NCBI RefSeq assembly: GCF_000003605.2
Contig: NW_003131854.1
Span: forward strand, 28,050-65,166
Length of the DNA stretch: 37,117 nt
From: Saccoglossus kowalevskii
Taxonomy: Eukaryota > Hemichordata > Enteropneusta > Harrimaniidae
Direction of reading: 5' to 3'
Positions 9,873 through 19,562 of this stretch are shown one piece after another (the stretch's first letter is position 1; each line of letters begins with the position of its first letter). The notes beneath the pieces are model-generated. The model made no database searches. It had not been told where the DNA came from and worked only from the letters and a program-made list of their open reading frames with translations. The position numbers were made by a program, and so were the translations under genes.

Positions 9873-10907
9873 ACCCAGGGTTCTCCCCAGAAAAAATGCA
9901 TAGCGCCGGGGCTAATTTGCATAATAATTTGCATATCATTTACATATATTTCCTTCATTGATTAACAGAACTTATTTACAATTATGAATATTAGTGAGCT
10001 CAGTCACAAGGCAAATATTTTTTTTAATGGAATCAGCACATTATGTTTCACAATTTAGAAGAGTTTGAAACATTCTCGAAATACAAATGCTGCAGACTAA
10101 AAACAAACGCAAATACATTAGCATGTGTCCTTTGACCCGATGGGTCAAGAATTCCATTAACCAATCAAAATGCCGCATGGTAATGCCGGTAGAACCCGAA
10201 GTTTTCCGAATGGTAGTGAGCATAAAAATTACATTGCGGAAGTAAAGCGATGTCGTAGCACGATGTGTTGGCATCGATTTCAATTGAAAACTGCATGACG
10301 GCTTTCGAAAGAGGTGATTTGCAATTTTTAAAAGGTAAATTAGGTCTTGAAAGAATAGTTTTTACATGATTCGCAATGATAACAGTTCAAATGTATTTTA
10401 CCAAATCACGCAATAAACACGTTGTTTTTTTCTTGAGTAGCGTGAACTGATCGTAAACTCCGATTTGACCATGTTATATCGAGGTGGAATTGATTTTGAA
10501 ATAATTTTAGCTTTAAATCTAAAGACTGTGTCTATCGCAGGAAAGTATTTACTTACAAACAAAGAGGTGCTAATTCCACAAATTTGACTAGCCGCTACGT
10601 ATCGTGCGACTAGGTCTATTGTTTATAAATTATAATCCACGACTGGCAGGATGCGTGTCGGTCGGTACGTAATTATACCAACAATCAGACAATAGTCCTC
10701 GTCGGAAGCATTTCCGCGGTGGTCACTAATTTTGAGTGACTGGCGTGGCGAACAAAGCTTTTTCACATCTTGATATTGGCATGTCAAATATGAAATCAAG
10801 CGCCGAGGTGGGAACACATAGCGCCGAGGTCCCAAGTGAAGCGCCGAGATTCACAGGTATAGCGCCGCGGACCTCGGCGCTAAAAAGCCCTGGGGAGAAC
10901 CCTGGGT
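9873..10907. mobile_element. Non-autonomous DNA transposon, ~1.03 kb, with 18-bp perfect TIRs
   Basis: ACCCAGGGTTCTCCCCAG at 9873-9890 is an exact reverse complement of 10890-10907. Similarity continues inward imperfectly: both ends have TAGCGCCG about 10-12 bp inside the TIR. No transposase ORF is present; the minus-strand ORFs inside (10041-10283, 10623-10935) are not recognisable. The CAGGGTT-type end is reminiscent of hAT elements, but the 8-bp flanks (CTACAACC and GGTAATGC) do not match, so the superfamily is open. It lies within the apparent first intron of SNRNP70. Confidence 0.75.
10799..10881. repeat. Subterminal AGCGCCGAGG array in the TIR element, ~20.5-bp period
   Basis: GCGCCG(A/C)G starts at 10800, 10821, 10841 and 10862, a spacing of 20-21 bp, and an inverted copy (CCTCGGCGC) follows at 10872-10880. 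Short regularly spaced subterminal motifs are a known feature of transposase-binding regions in hAT and related elements. That role is inferred here. Confidence 0.7.
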
Positions 10908-11502
10908 AATGCTTTGGCGAAATTTGAAGGAGCAACTAATATTCTTCACCCTGGTATTTTTTTTAGATTCTATTTTTCATTCTTATCGTCCGTTTTTTCG
11001 AGTTTAAAAAATGTGAGCTGGCTGGAGCCTTCATCCCTTGTCTATTTCTTACACTAGATACCAGCCGATACCCCCCCCCCCCCGCTCATAGAGACTGCGT
11101 ATTACAGTTGATTATAGTTCCTGGGCTCCCTGTGATCACAGTTCTTTTTTTCAGGACAGCTTTACATTCAGCCGAACTGTTCTATCGTGAAAAATTTATA
11201 GTACTCTTTCAGGTCATAATCCAGTGCTGCGTCATGCCATCTTCCACTCCCAGTAATCATTCATACCACCATACTTGAGTTTATAAATATGTTTCGTCTC
11301 GCACAGACGAAAAGTTTGACAACGTGTGTAGTTCACGAAACAACGCCACCATACAGGCCGCTAAAATACACTCACACAAAAAGGACACACAGACAGACCA
11401 GCAGCGTGTTTCTATTTCGACCTCCTCGGACGCAGATTTTAGGAGTATTCTAAAAAAATTACAGCCTCTATTAACCTTATAAACAGCAAATTTTATTCTT
11501 AC
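10908..11502. other. Intronic sequence 3' of the SNRNP70 first coding exon
   Basis: On the minus strand this follows the donor at 11502-11501. The frame stays open for a further 73 codons by chance but shows no U1-70K similarity. A run of 13 C at 11071-11083 is present. Nothing else is recognised. Confidence 0.5.
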
Positions 11503-11646
11503 CTCAAATTGGTCAAGAAAAACTCCAACGCCCATGTATCCTGGTCCAGTTTTTTCGTGAGGAAGTTTGTCCATAGGCGGCATGTACTGCATGGGATCAC
11601 GCGGCGCAAACAAAGCCAACAAATTTGGAGGTAAAAACTGCGTCAT
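11503..11646 (-). CDS. SNRNP70: U1 small nuclear ribonucleoprotein 70 kDa (U1-70K), first coding exon
   Basis: ATG at 11646-11644 opens 48 codons beginning MTQFLPPNLLALFAPRDP, which I recognise as essentially identical to the start of animal U1-70K, followed by the conserved KLPHEK motif. The exon ends ...DQFE and is followed by a consensus donor, GAG|GTAAGA, in phase 0. In the human protein the equivalent position is ...IREFE just before DPRDAPPP, a plausible conserved junction. In the family this N-terminal segment contacts U1-C and the Sm core of the U1 snRNP; U1-70K then binds U1 stem-loop 1 through its RRM and acts in 5' splice-site recognition in the nucleus. The RRM and Arg-rich exons should lie at lower coordinates, but I found none before the window edge. 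Confidence 0.93.
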
Positions 11647-11834
11647 TTTGGAGCTTTTTTCTTCACGACGATAAAAATTGGTGACTCAGATATTCTTGTT
11701 GGTTAGTTAAAGGGTCGACACGGGACGCCAGTAAAGAAACTAACGCATAGTTTCAGAACAACGCTCTACAAAATGTGGAAGCTTCGAGATGACAAATAGA
11801 ACCATACGCTTTATTACCTTGTACCATTACTGAC

Positions 11835-11852
11835 TTCCCACAATGCAAAGCG
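11835..11852 (+). promoter_or_regulatory. Staf/ZNF143-like binding site upstream of SNRNP70
   Basis: TTCCCACAATGCAAAGCG fits the Staf consensus as I recall it (YWCCCRNMATSCMYYRCR) at 16 of 18 positions. It lies about 190 bp upstream of the SNRNP70 ATG. Staf/ZNF143 activates snRNA genes and many housekeeping promoters, so a role at U1-70K is plausible but inferred. Confidence 0.5.
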
Positions 11853-12034
11853 CCACAGCTTTTCACACCTTTTCTGTGAGTGGCTTGACGGGTAAAATAA
11901 CTGAAGCATACGGGAAATACTCATGGTCCTAAAAAAAACAAGTTTTCGCCGGTCTAGTTAATATATCACCAAATAAAGAGAATAGGTAAACTATGCGGCC
12001 ACCTGAACCAATCATACAAAATACCACTTTGATT

Positions 12035-12062
12035 CTTTCAGGGGAGAACTTTCAGGGGAGAA
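12035..12062. repeat. 14-bp perfect tandem duplication
   Basis: CTTTCAGGGGAGAA occurs twice in succession (12035-12048 and 12049-12062), followed by a partial CTT. It sits between the two divergent genes. A recent slippage duplication is likely; no function is shown. Confidence 0.85.
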
Positions 12063-12467
12063 CTTATTACCATAAGAAAATTACGTTTATGGTGAGTTGA
12101 ACTGTGTTTCTTTGAATGCCGCAACAGTACGCGGGCGAAAGGTGACTGGGTCCGCATTATCAGCAGAACTGGGTAAACTTTGACCACCTATGTGTAATTC
12201 TGCGATGCTAAGGATAATAGCGCCATTTTTAAAAGAACAATAGAACTGGAATACGTATTTCCCCTTGAAATTATATGCGCGTTTAATTAATACTATTTCA
12301 CTGTTACATTTTTGCAAAGTACTCTGTATCAAGAAAGTAAAAAATATGATTTAATTCAGATTGTAATATATGGTGATTTTCTGTAGCCTGTAAGCATTTT
12401 AGCTATGTTTGTAGTTAAAGAGTTTTATGAAAGTATGTCAGTAATTTTGATTTTTAAGGACGAGCTG

Positions 12468-12475
12468 TGACGTCA
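12468..12475. promoter_or_regulatory. Perfect cAMP-response element upstream of Kv1
   Basis: TGACGTCA, the full palindromic CREB/ATF site, lies about 360 bp before the Kv1 start codon in the CpG-richer part of the intergenic region. CREB control would suit an excitability gene but is inferred. Confidence 0.5.
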
Positions 12476-12528
12476 TCAATGTCATCTTTTCCCGTTTCAT
12501 CCGGGTACTGCGACTATTAAATGTAGCC

Positions 12529-12588
12529 ATGTCCGCCATGATGCAGGAGACTGTACCTATCAATGTTATTGGCCGAATTCCGGGATAA
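12529..12588 (+). other. Upstream ORF 1 in the presumed Kv1 leader (19 codons plus stop)
   Basis: ATG at 12529 (context GCCATGT, purine at -3) opens a 19-residue frame ending at TAA 12586-12588. It is relevant only if the Kv1 transcript begins upstream of it. Confidence 0.3.
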
Positions 12589-12625
12589 TTCTGCAACATA
12601 TGATTGAAACTACAGGAAAACTAGA

Positions 12626-12631
12626 ATGTGA
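12626..12631 (+). other. Minimal start-stop upstream ORF (ATGTGA)
   Basis: ATG at 12626-12628 is followed at once by TGA at 12629-12631. That TGA is also the last in-frame stop before the Kv1 frame. Start-stop elements can stall ribosomes and lower downstream initiation in known cases. Its presence in the mature mRNA is unproven. Confidence 0.35.
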
Positions 12632-12654
12632 GTCCACGCCACGAAGACGAGGGA

Positions 12655-12867
12655 ATGTGGAACCTATGTTCATTCCTGGTCTTACGTCGACAGGGAAAAC
12701 TATTTGCAAACCGGGCAGATACTCGTAGTTCATCGCCATATTGGCTATCTTGTCAAAATTGTGTCCAAATTAGAGTTTGTCGAGAAGTGGGGTCTCACCC
12801 CCATCTGGAGACCAAGAGCTCATCCACTGAAGATGGAGGTCGCGTTGGCTGGGCTAGAGGGGAATAA
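12655..12867 (+). other. Upstream ORF overlapping the Kv1 start codon (70 codons plus stop)
   Basis: ATG at 12655 (G at -3) opens a 70-residue frame that ends at TAA 12865-12867, beyond the Kv1 ATG at 12833 and in a different frame. Translation of it would bypass the Kv1 start, so it is a potential repressor of channel synthesis. A further 20-codon uORF starts at 12666 and ends at 12728. The protein shows no recognisable domain. Confidence 0.35.
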
Positions 12868-14425
12868 TGGCCTGAGTTTCAACCGCACCATTCCACGATC
12901 ATCGGGGAATGTACCCAATTCGCGATCGCTGCCGAAGCTCGTACATGACGACAGCAGTATCGATGAGGGATACGATAACCAGGTGTCAGGCCATGATCAG
13001 TGCTGTGAGAGAGTTGTCATCAACGTGAGCGGTCTCCGGTTTGAAACGCAGCTCCGAACCCTCAACCAGTTCCCCGATACGTTGCTTGGCAATCCCGAAA
13101 AGCGGATTCGTTACTTCGACCCACTTCGCAACGAGTACTTCTTTGATCGCAACCGACCGAGTTTTGATGCGATACTTTATTTCTATCAGAGTGGCGGGCG
13201 ACTTCGGCGACCTGTGAACGTACCTTTAGATGTTTTCAGCGAGGAAATCAAATTTTACGAGTTAGGGGATGAGGCAGTAGAGAAATATAGAGCAGACGAA
13301 GGTTTTATAAAAGAAGAAGAAAGATTATTGCCCAAAAATCAACTGCAACGTAGTATATGGCTACTATTTGAATACCCAGAAAGTTCACCATGGGCGAGAG
13401 TTATAGCCGTTTGTTCTGTCACAATTATATTGATATCCATTGTAATATTCTGTTTAGAAACTATACCAGAGTTTCAACAACCCCCACTTGAAGTGAACAA
13501 TACAAAAAATGGAACATCATATCATCGAATACCATTCTATCATGATCCATTCTGGATCATAGAGACCTGTTGTATTGTATGGTTCACTTTGGAATTTTTT
13601 GTGAGATTACTTTCAAGTCCTGTCAAGATGTTGTTCTACAAAAACATAATGAACATTATTGATATAGTGTCAATTATTCCATATTTCATCACTCTAAGTA
13701 CTACATTAGTTCAAGCGACAACAGAAAAAGAAGATAGTAAAGCTATGTCACTAGCCATCCTTCGTGTTATCCGCTTGGTACGCGTATTTAGAATTTTCAA
13801 ACTATCAAGACATTCAAAGGGACTACAAATCTTAGGACGAACTCTGCGGGCTAGTATGCGAGAACTCGCCCTGCTTGTATTCTTTCTGTTTGTTGGTGTG
13901 ATTCTCTTCTCCAGTGCAGTCTACTTCGCTGAAGCAGATTCACCAAACACCCATTTTCATAGTATTCCAGATGCGTTTTGGTGGGCTGTTGTTACTATGA
14001 CTACTGTTGGCTATGGTGATATGAAGCCAATCACACCCGGTGGTAAAATCGTTGGCTCAATGTGTGCAATTGCAGGTGTACTCACAATTGCACTCCCTGT
14101 ACCTGTGATTGTATCTAATTTTAATTACTTCTATCACCGTGAACAAGATAATGAAGATCAAACACAGTACTCGCATGTGTCAAGTTGTCCATACCTGCTA
14201 AGTCCTACTGCTGTGAAAACGAAAGATGGTGCTAGCCAGGAAAACCTTTCCATGGATTACGTAGAAATGGAGGAAGGCATGAGTGGGTCAGTCTCACAGC
14301 AAACTCCTCAAAGTCAGCCAAGTAGTGGCCGGCAAAACCTCAATGATCGCACTAAAATGAACAGCGTGCAGCGCAACTCCATCAATTTAAACATAAATGC
14401 AGTAAGCATAGAAACGGATGTGTGA
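12833..14425 (+). CDS. Shaker-family (Kv1) voltage-gated potassium channel alpha subunit
   Basis: A complete 530-residue protein in one exon forms a tetrameric plasma-membrane K+ channel. ATG at 12833 has a strong context (AAGATGG). It is the first ATG in frame after the TGA at 12629, so upstream non-ATG extension is not supported. The cytoplasmic T1 domain (about 60-160, [13 protein letters not shown] start) governs Kv1-only assembly. S1 is near 188-208, S2 238-258 and S3 270-290. S4 (308-326) carries basic residues every third position (R311, R314, R317, R320, K323, R326). S5 is near 343-364. The pore filter TVGYGD is at 391-396, and S6 (406-430) has PVP at 422-424. NNT and NGT glycosylation sequons (222-228) lie in the S1-S2 loop. 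The ETDV tail is a class I PDZ ligand for PSD-95-type scaffolds. K398 after the filter (GDMKPI), the MEVA start and the ETDV end match vertebrate Kv1.4, suggesting TEA resistance and possible N-type inactivation. A single-copy invertebrate Kv1, ancestral to the vertebrate set, is equally possible. Confidence 0.96.
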   Translation: MEVALAGLEGNNGLSFNRTIPRSSGNVPNSRSLPKLVHDDSSIDEGYDNQVSGHDQCCERVVINVSGLRFETQLRTLNQFPDTLLGNPEKRIRYFDPLRNEYFFDRNRPSFDAILYFYQSGGRLRRPVNVPLDVFSEEIKFYELGDEAVEKYRADEGFIKEEERLLPKNQLQRSIWLLFEYPESSPWARVIAVCSVTIILISIVIFCLETIPEFQQPPLEVNNTKNGTSYHRIPFYHDPFWIIETCCIVWFTLEFFVRLLSSPVKMLFYKNIMNIIDIVSIIPYFITLSTTLVQATTEKEDSKAMSLAILRVIRLVRVFRIFKLSRHSKGLQILGRTLRASMRELALLVFFLFVGVILFSSAVYFAEADSPNTHFHSIPDAFWWAVVTMTTVGYGDMKPITPGGKIVGSMCAIAGVLTIALPVPVIVSNFNYFYHREQDNEDQTQYSHVSSCPYLLSPTAVKTKDGASQENLSMDYVEMEEGMSGSVSQQTPQSQPSSGRQNLNDRTKMNSVQRNSINLNINAVSIETDV

Positions 14426-16801
14426 CTAGGAAAAATAGATAATGTCAGTATTCGATAAAGTATGATAGATAAAAAAAAAAATCAGACATCATGCATGGCA
14501 AAACAATGGAACCATGATAAAGTCATAATTTATGCATTCACTATGTATAATGGAGTGAAACAATTTAAACACATTTTGCCTTTTTTTTTTTAAATAACAA
14601 AAATTAACAGTAATTCGGATGACAGTCTTTTAAATAATTTTTGCTGTTAAAAGTTTTAATTAATTTTAGTATGTACATTGTAAATAGACAAGAGGAAGAG
14701 AAAGACTGCGAGTAGGATAAATTTGGAGCCTAGCTCTGAAATGAATTCATATTTACATCGTTACTAACCCACTCAAAGTAATGGGTTGTCTGTTCTAAAT
14801 CAACTTTCCGTTCTTTTCACTACATATGGCTGGTCTACTGTTTTTTTTGCATTGATTTTTTTTTGTGTCACTGTGTACACAATGCACTATTTTCTGTGCA
14901 TGTGTATGGATATACATTGTTTAAAAAGACTGCCAATAAGGGTTTTAATTCCAGGGAACACGTCTTTAATACTCAAGCACCCCCCCCCCCTCTTATTTCT
15001 GACAATTTCATTTGAAGTGGCCATTCCATCTACTGCCTTAACATTTTCAAATGGAGGGAGAACATATATATATAGTAGTGTTTCATTTGAGTGTTGTTTT
15101 ATTGTGGAAAGGTGTATAATGTTTGCTTTAAAATTAGTGGAAGAATGTTTATTTACAAGGGTTTATAGAAGCAGCCATTTTAAATAAGTCCCATTCCATT
15201 CATTGTGATCCCCCAGTTTCATGCGGAAATCACTTAGTGGGCCTCCCATCCATTGCTTTGCAGGACCAGGATCCGGTGGGAAAATTAGATTTCATTACTG
15301 TGGATTTCACTGTTTCAGAATTCCTTTTTTTTTTCCCAGTGTAATTTATTATTATCAGGAGTATCATGTTTTTGCTGGTTATCACACAAACCCTTCCAAT
15401 TATTGTTTTAACCATTGTAGCGTCCAAATACCAATAGAGCTTTCCAAAATATTCCATTCTATTTTGATTTTTTTTTATATAGAAATCCACAAATATTGCA
15501 AGATTACATATTCTGTATGTATGATTTGTTTTGTCATTTTTTTTTTCTCCCCAGAGGTTAGATGTTTTTATAGCAAAGGCATTATGCAGATAAATGAAAA
15601 GATTAATTTCATACTGAAACAACACTGAATCTCTCAAATTATCAATAATTGATAAAGGACAGAGTTGGATTTCATAAACCATTTCTTAGAAATGTGAATT
15701 TTTTGAAAATATTCTCAAAAAACAACTGACATTTGTGGCATGACATAACTACCTTGCATAGGCCTGTGTGGAGGAAACTGCACTCGCTGTACTACTTACA
15801 TAAATAATTAATATGCATGGATATGAGAATACCCAAGATAGCTGCTCAATTTGGGCTAGTTAAATCCTCGTATAATCTTTTGTACATGGTCTGTTACTGT
15901 TCAAGTGCTTTTGCTCTCCTGTCATTTTTAATGAGGTGTCAGACTGCTTGAAAAGTAGAGGGATATACTGGGGTAATTTTCACACCTCTGTGCCATGGCA
16001 AGGATACATTCAGTCAATTTTAGTGTATAACAAAGTTATTTTGTTCAGCACAGCACAGCTCAATTCAGATGCCAGAAAGGCAGTAATTTATTATGTAAAA
16101 TAGACTTTAAAACTTTAAACTAAGCAAAATAAATGCGTTGCCTGATTCATGATTATAATTAATTGTAAAAAGTTTGAGCGTAATTTCAGGTATGTGAAAA
16201 AAGATTCTTTGATCTAATATCACAAAGATACCTTTTTAATGAGCAACTAAAATCACCAAATAATTTTAACCTACACCGGTAATCCATTGACTGGCAGCTG
16301 CAGGGAAAATGTTGACTGCACCCAATCAAAATTTGTTTTGTTTCCAAATATACCCCACATGGCTGTCTGGAAAAAATTGTTGATGATATTGAATGTCAAA
16401 ATGACGCAGAGCAAGGTGATATTATGTATTGAGAACCTTGAAAATGATTGTTCTCCAGAGAGGGATGTACACAATTTGGCTGTTAAGGCTTGATAATGTT
16501 GATTATGGGAATCTCTCTTCTTACTGCATATGTTTTGAATTGATGGAGGCTGTTTATAGTTCATCAAGGTGCGAATCAAAGCGTTATAATCAAGATTTAT
16601 GAAAAACTGGACAGTGTAACCCTATGGATATGAAAAAATAATGTCTTCGAGAGATGTGCACATGTTGAAAATATAAGGAGCCAGTGAGGTCTTGATACGA
16701 TTTGATGAAGATTGTTCCTAGATTTGTGGTCCTAATTTAATTCCGTGCAAAGTTACCCAAATGATGAGATCTACATTGATAATGTGTTGGAGAATAGTTG
16801 G
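14426..16801. other. Kv1 3' flank and non-coding DNA
   Basis: The first part is presumably Kv1 3' UTR. There is no AATAAA close to the stop; one is at about 16128. A run of 11 C is at 14980-14990. Short ORFs at 14786-15187 and 15221-15682 have T- or A-rich random composition and are not supported as genes. Confidence 0.45.
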
Positions 16802-16928
16802 GGTTTCTGCCGTTTCCTGTCATACACCTGTTTGTGGCTAGTTGCATCATTTATCGCGTGCCTGCGGGCAATACGAAGGATAGCTAGTGGCGCATAGTGT
16901 ATGACAGGTACAGAAACCAGCAGAAACC
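16802..16928. mobile_element. MITE-like ~127-bp inverted repeat
   Basis: The outer GGTTTCTG (16802-16809) and inner CCTGTCATACAC (16816-16827) of the left arm are matched in inverted form by GTGTATGACAGG (16897-16908) and CAGAAACC (16921-16928). The right arm carries an extra CAGAAACCAG duplication. The centre is richer in GC and CpG than its surroundings. It would fold into a long hairpin. No target-site duplication is clear. Confidence 0.6.
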
Positions 16929-19526
16929 ATATGTATAGTGATGAAATATACAGATTTGTGGACACGGGGCATTTGACAAGCTGGAACTGGTGATAAAGGT
17001 ATGTATGTACACTGATTCTAAAATTGTTTGATTTAGTACAAGTCTTATCCTGTCTGAATAAGGATCTGATTGCCTTTCATTGCTGCATCACAAAAGCCTG
17101 GACTTGATTATTACATCAATTTTGCTTGCTTCACAAATTATGAGGCAATATGCAAATGATGAAGATTGTGATAATATTAATAACAGAAATCACATTTGTT
17201 CCAGCACTAGTTGCTTACCTAATGTATGTAATGTTTGTAAACATCTTTATCGTCTGAGATTATTATTAATAATGAGTGGGTTGTGCATATTGGTGGTGTT
17301 GGCACTAATTACAATTTTAATTTGATTTCATTCATTTTTATTATTAAAATCAATTAATCATTTATTGAATCACTGTATATCCATCTCTAGTGGTGCCTCT
17401 CAAACCATCGCACCTGCCTAGACCTGTTTATTTTGTCTATCTAGTATACTCAAGTATGCTCATTGTGTGCCATTAACATCACTGCATTGTGTCTTCAAGT
17501 TGACCTGATAGCAGATTCGCTGTTGTATAAGTTAGCATATTTATATACTACCGGTAGTAGATACCACACCAGATAACCATGTGAAGGTTGACGCAACTGC
17601 AAATTATCTAAGAGCTCATGTGGCTATATCCTCATAGTAAATCAAATTACAATCTTTTTGATCCAAATGCTCCGTGAATGTATGAATGGGCAAAAGATAG
17701 AAAATTAGTCTGACTTTCTTGTGATGAACTTCCTTTTGGAAACTTTCGTGCCATCTTGAAAGTACCACATAATCGTTCCTTGTTTGGAAATTCACATTAC
17801 TTGTGTTGTCTGCTTACGTCGTTTTTCCCATTCATTTCTGCTATTCGTCTTTCAGTCGGCAATGGGTAAAGGCACTACAGTTTAAAAAAATATTATGTGA
17901 AACAATGGTTTTTTTTTACATTTGCACGTATAAAGTATGTGAAGTAACGACTGGCGCCATAATAGATTATGCAACAGAAAATCCTATTACCTCCGTAATT
18001 AAATACAAAACAAAAATTACTTGTTTGTACAGGACAAAGTGCTGCTTCAATTTTTTTTAAAACTTGAATTATGTAATTTATGCAAATAAATGTCCTTTTC
18101 AAATGAGTATTTAGCAGCTGTTTAAATAACAATGATCAAATTATGTGCTATTTTATAATTCAGTTCAAATCCATTACTGAGGGGTAATACATACAAATAG
18201 GTCAAACCATGTGAGAATCAAACCCAAAATATTTAAGTTCATGTGTGTGGCGATGCGCGAGTTTACGGGATCTCCAGAATTACTTATCGCAGTACTTAGT
18301 TTCATGTATGATCTATTTGAAATATATGTTTTTGTTTATTTAACTAAATGAGCATTAAAAAGAATGGTTAATTTCTGCTGGCGGTGAGTAAAACATTCCA
18401 CTACAATTGCTGGTAGATACTGGTAGACATAAGCATGCCTCCTCGACCACAGAAGCTATTTTGAAACTACTTTCCCAATACAAAAATGACCTTTATAAAT
18501 AATATGACTTTTTATAGTTGCCTTACCACGCATCTCCTTTTCAATGGTTTGTAATATATCCAACAAATTTGTTAAGGCCAACAGTGTGCATTCAACAAAC
18601 AAGTGGCTTATTTGGGAAAAAAATAAACATTTCATTTAGGTACAACAGTGAGTATTGATTTCTGTTTACTACTGCAGATGTAACCCCTTCTTTCATTGGA
18701 TGATACCCTATTGAAAGTATTGTACATGCAATCAATGAATAAAACATGCTACTCATGAGAGAATTATATTATGTACAATACATAATTCAAGTTCATTGAT
18801 TCTGTTTATTTTTATCTTATTGTATATTTTTTTGAGCTGTTATTTGTTGTCAAATTGACAAATTGGTGCTATGTGAAGTTCAAACACATACACTTATAAA
18901 TTTCACCTAATTATAAACATAAGTGTTATAATTAGTATTATCTATCAACAAAAATGTGCCAACCGTATCAAATTATTTTTACTCACTTAAACTATAAAAA
19001 AAAATATCATTTGACCTCAGCCTCAACTCTTACACATTGTTTCTGCTGAGAGCAGAATGTATATCAAGGTCATTTCTTTCTAATGGAATGGTCCCTCTTC
19101 TCTGCTGGCAGGAATTTTCACTATTGAGTACCAGTAATATCATATTATAGAATGCAGGAATTCAATGAGCTATATATGAACTACTGCTGCTTCAAAATAG
19201 AAACAACTATTAATGACTTAATTTTCTATGTCAGGAATTTTCAAAAAATGTGTATTTAACAGATTGTCTAGCTTTTCAGTTTATAATTTTGTTCCAATGG
19301 TATAAAGGCAGGTCAGTGTCTGCATGGTGGTGGTGTAGTTCTAGGGTGTCCGTAACCATGGCATTGTTGTTTCTGCCACATCATTCTCATATTATTTTAA
19401 GAAACTAGTTGTTGAAAAAAATTGCAACTAATCAAGAGAATTTACATTTTAAACAAATCAGCAAAAGGGTTCACACTAATCTGAAGTCCATTGTTTCCTA
19501 AGACAGTATATAGGAATGTGACTTGG

Positions 19527-19562
19527 CATACTGTAGTCCATACTGTAGTCCATACTGTAGTC
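19527..19562. repeat. 12-bp x 3 exact tandem repeat
   Basis: CATACTGTAGTC occurs three times in direct succession, followed by a partial CA. A small slippage-type repeat. Confidence 0.9.

Larger units (their letters stand above)
11647..12832. promoter_or_regulatory. Divergent intergenic region between SNRNP70 (-) and Kv1 (+)
   Basis: The two start codons are about 1.19 kb apart, head to head, so both promoters should lie here unless 5' UTR introns move them. The region holds a Staf/ZNF143-like site (11835-11852), a 14-bp tandem duplication (12035-12062), a perfect CRE (12468-12475), an inverted CCAAT box (ATTGG near 12569) and CCGCCATGAT, which resembles a YY1 site, near 12533. CpG density rises towards the Kv1 start. 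Transcription start sites cannot be fixed from sequence. Confidence 0.55.

Noticed and set aside
11281-11502. Continuation of the U1-70K frame for 73 codons past DQFE
   Set aside because: It begins exactly at a consensus donor GTAAGA and loses all U1-70K similarity, so it is intron read-through.
12704-12832. 43-codon N-terminal extension of Kv1 beginning at TTG
   Set aside because: It has no ATG, and an in-frame TGA stands at 12629. The ATG at 12833 has a strong context and gives the expected MEVA start.
14786-15187. 133-codon ORF downstream of Kv1
   Set aside because: It is rich in T-run codons, has no conserved motif and passes through a poly(C) run. It is most likely 3' UTR or intergenic.
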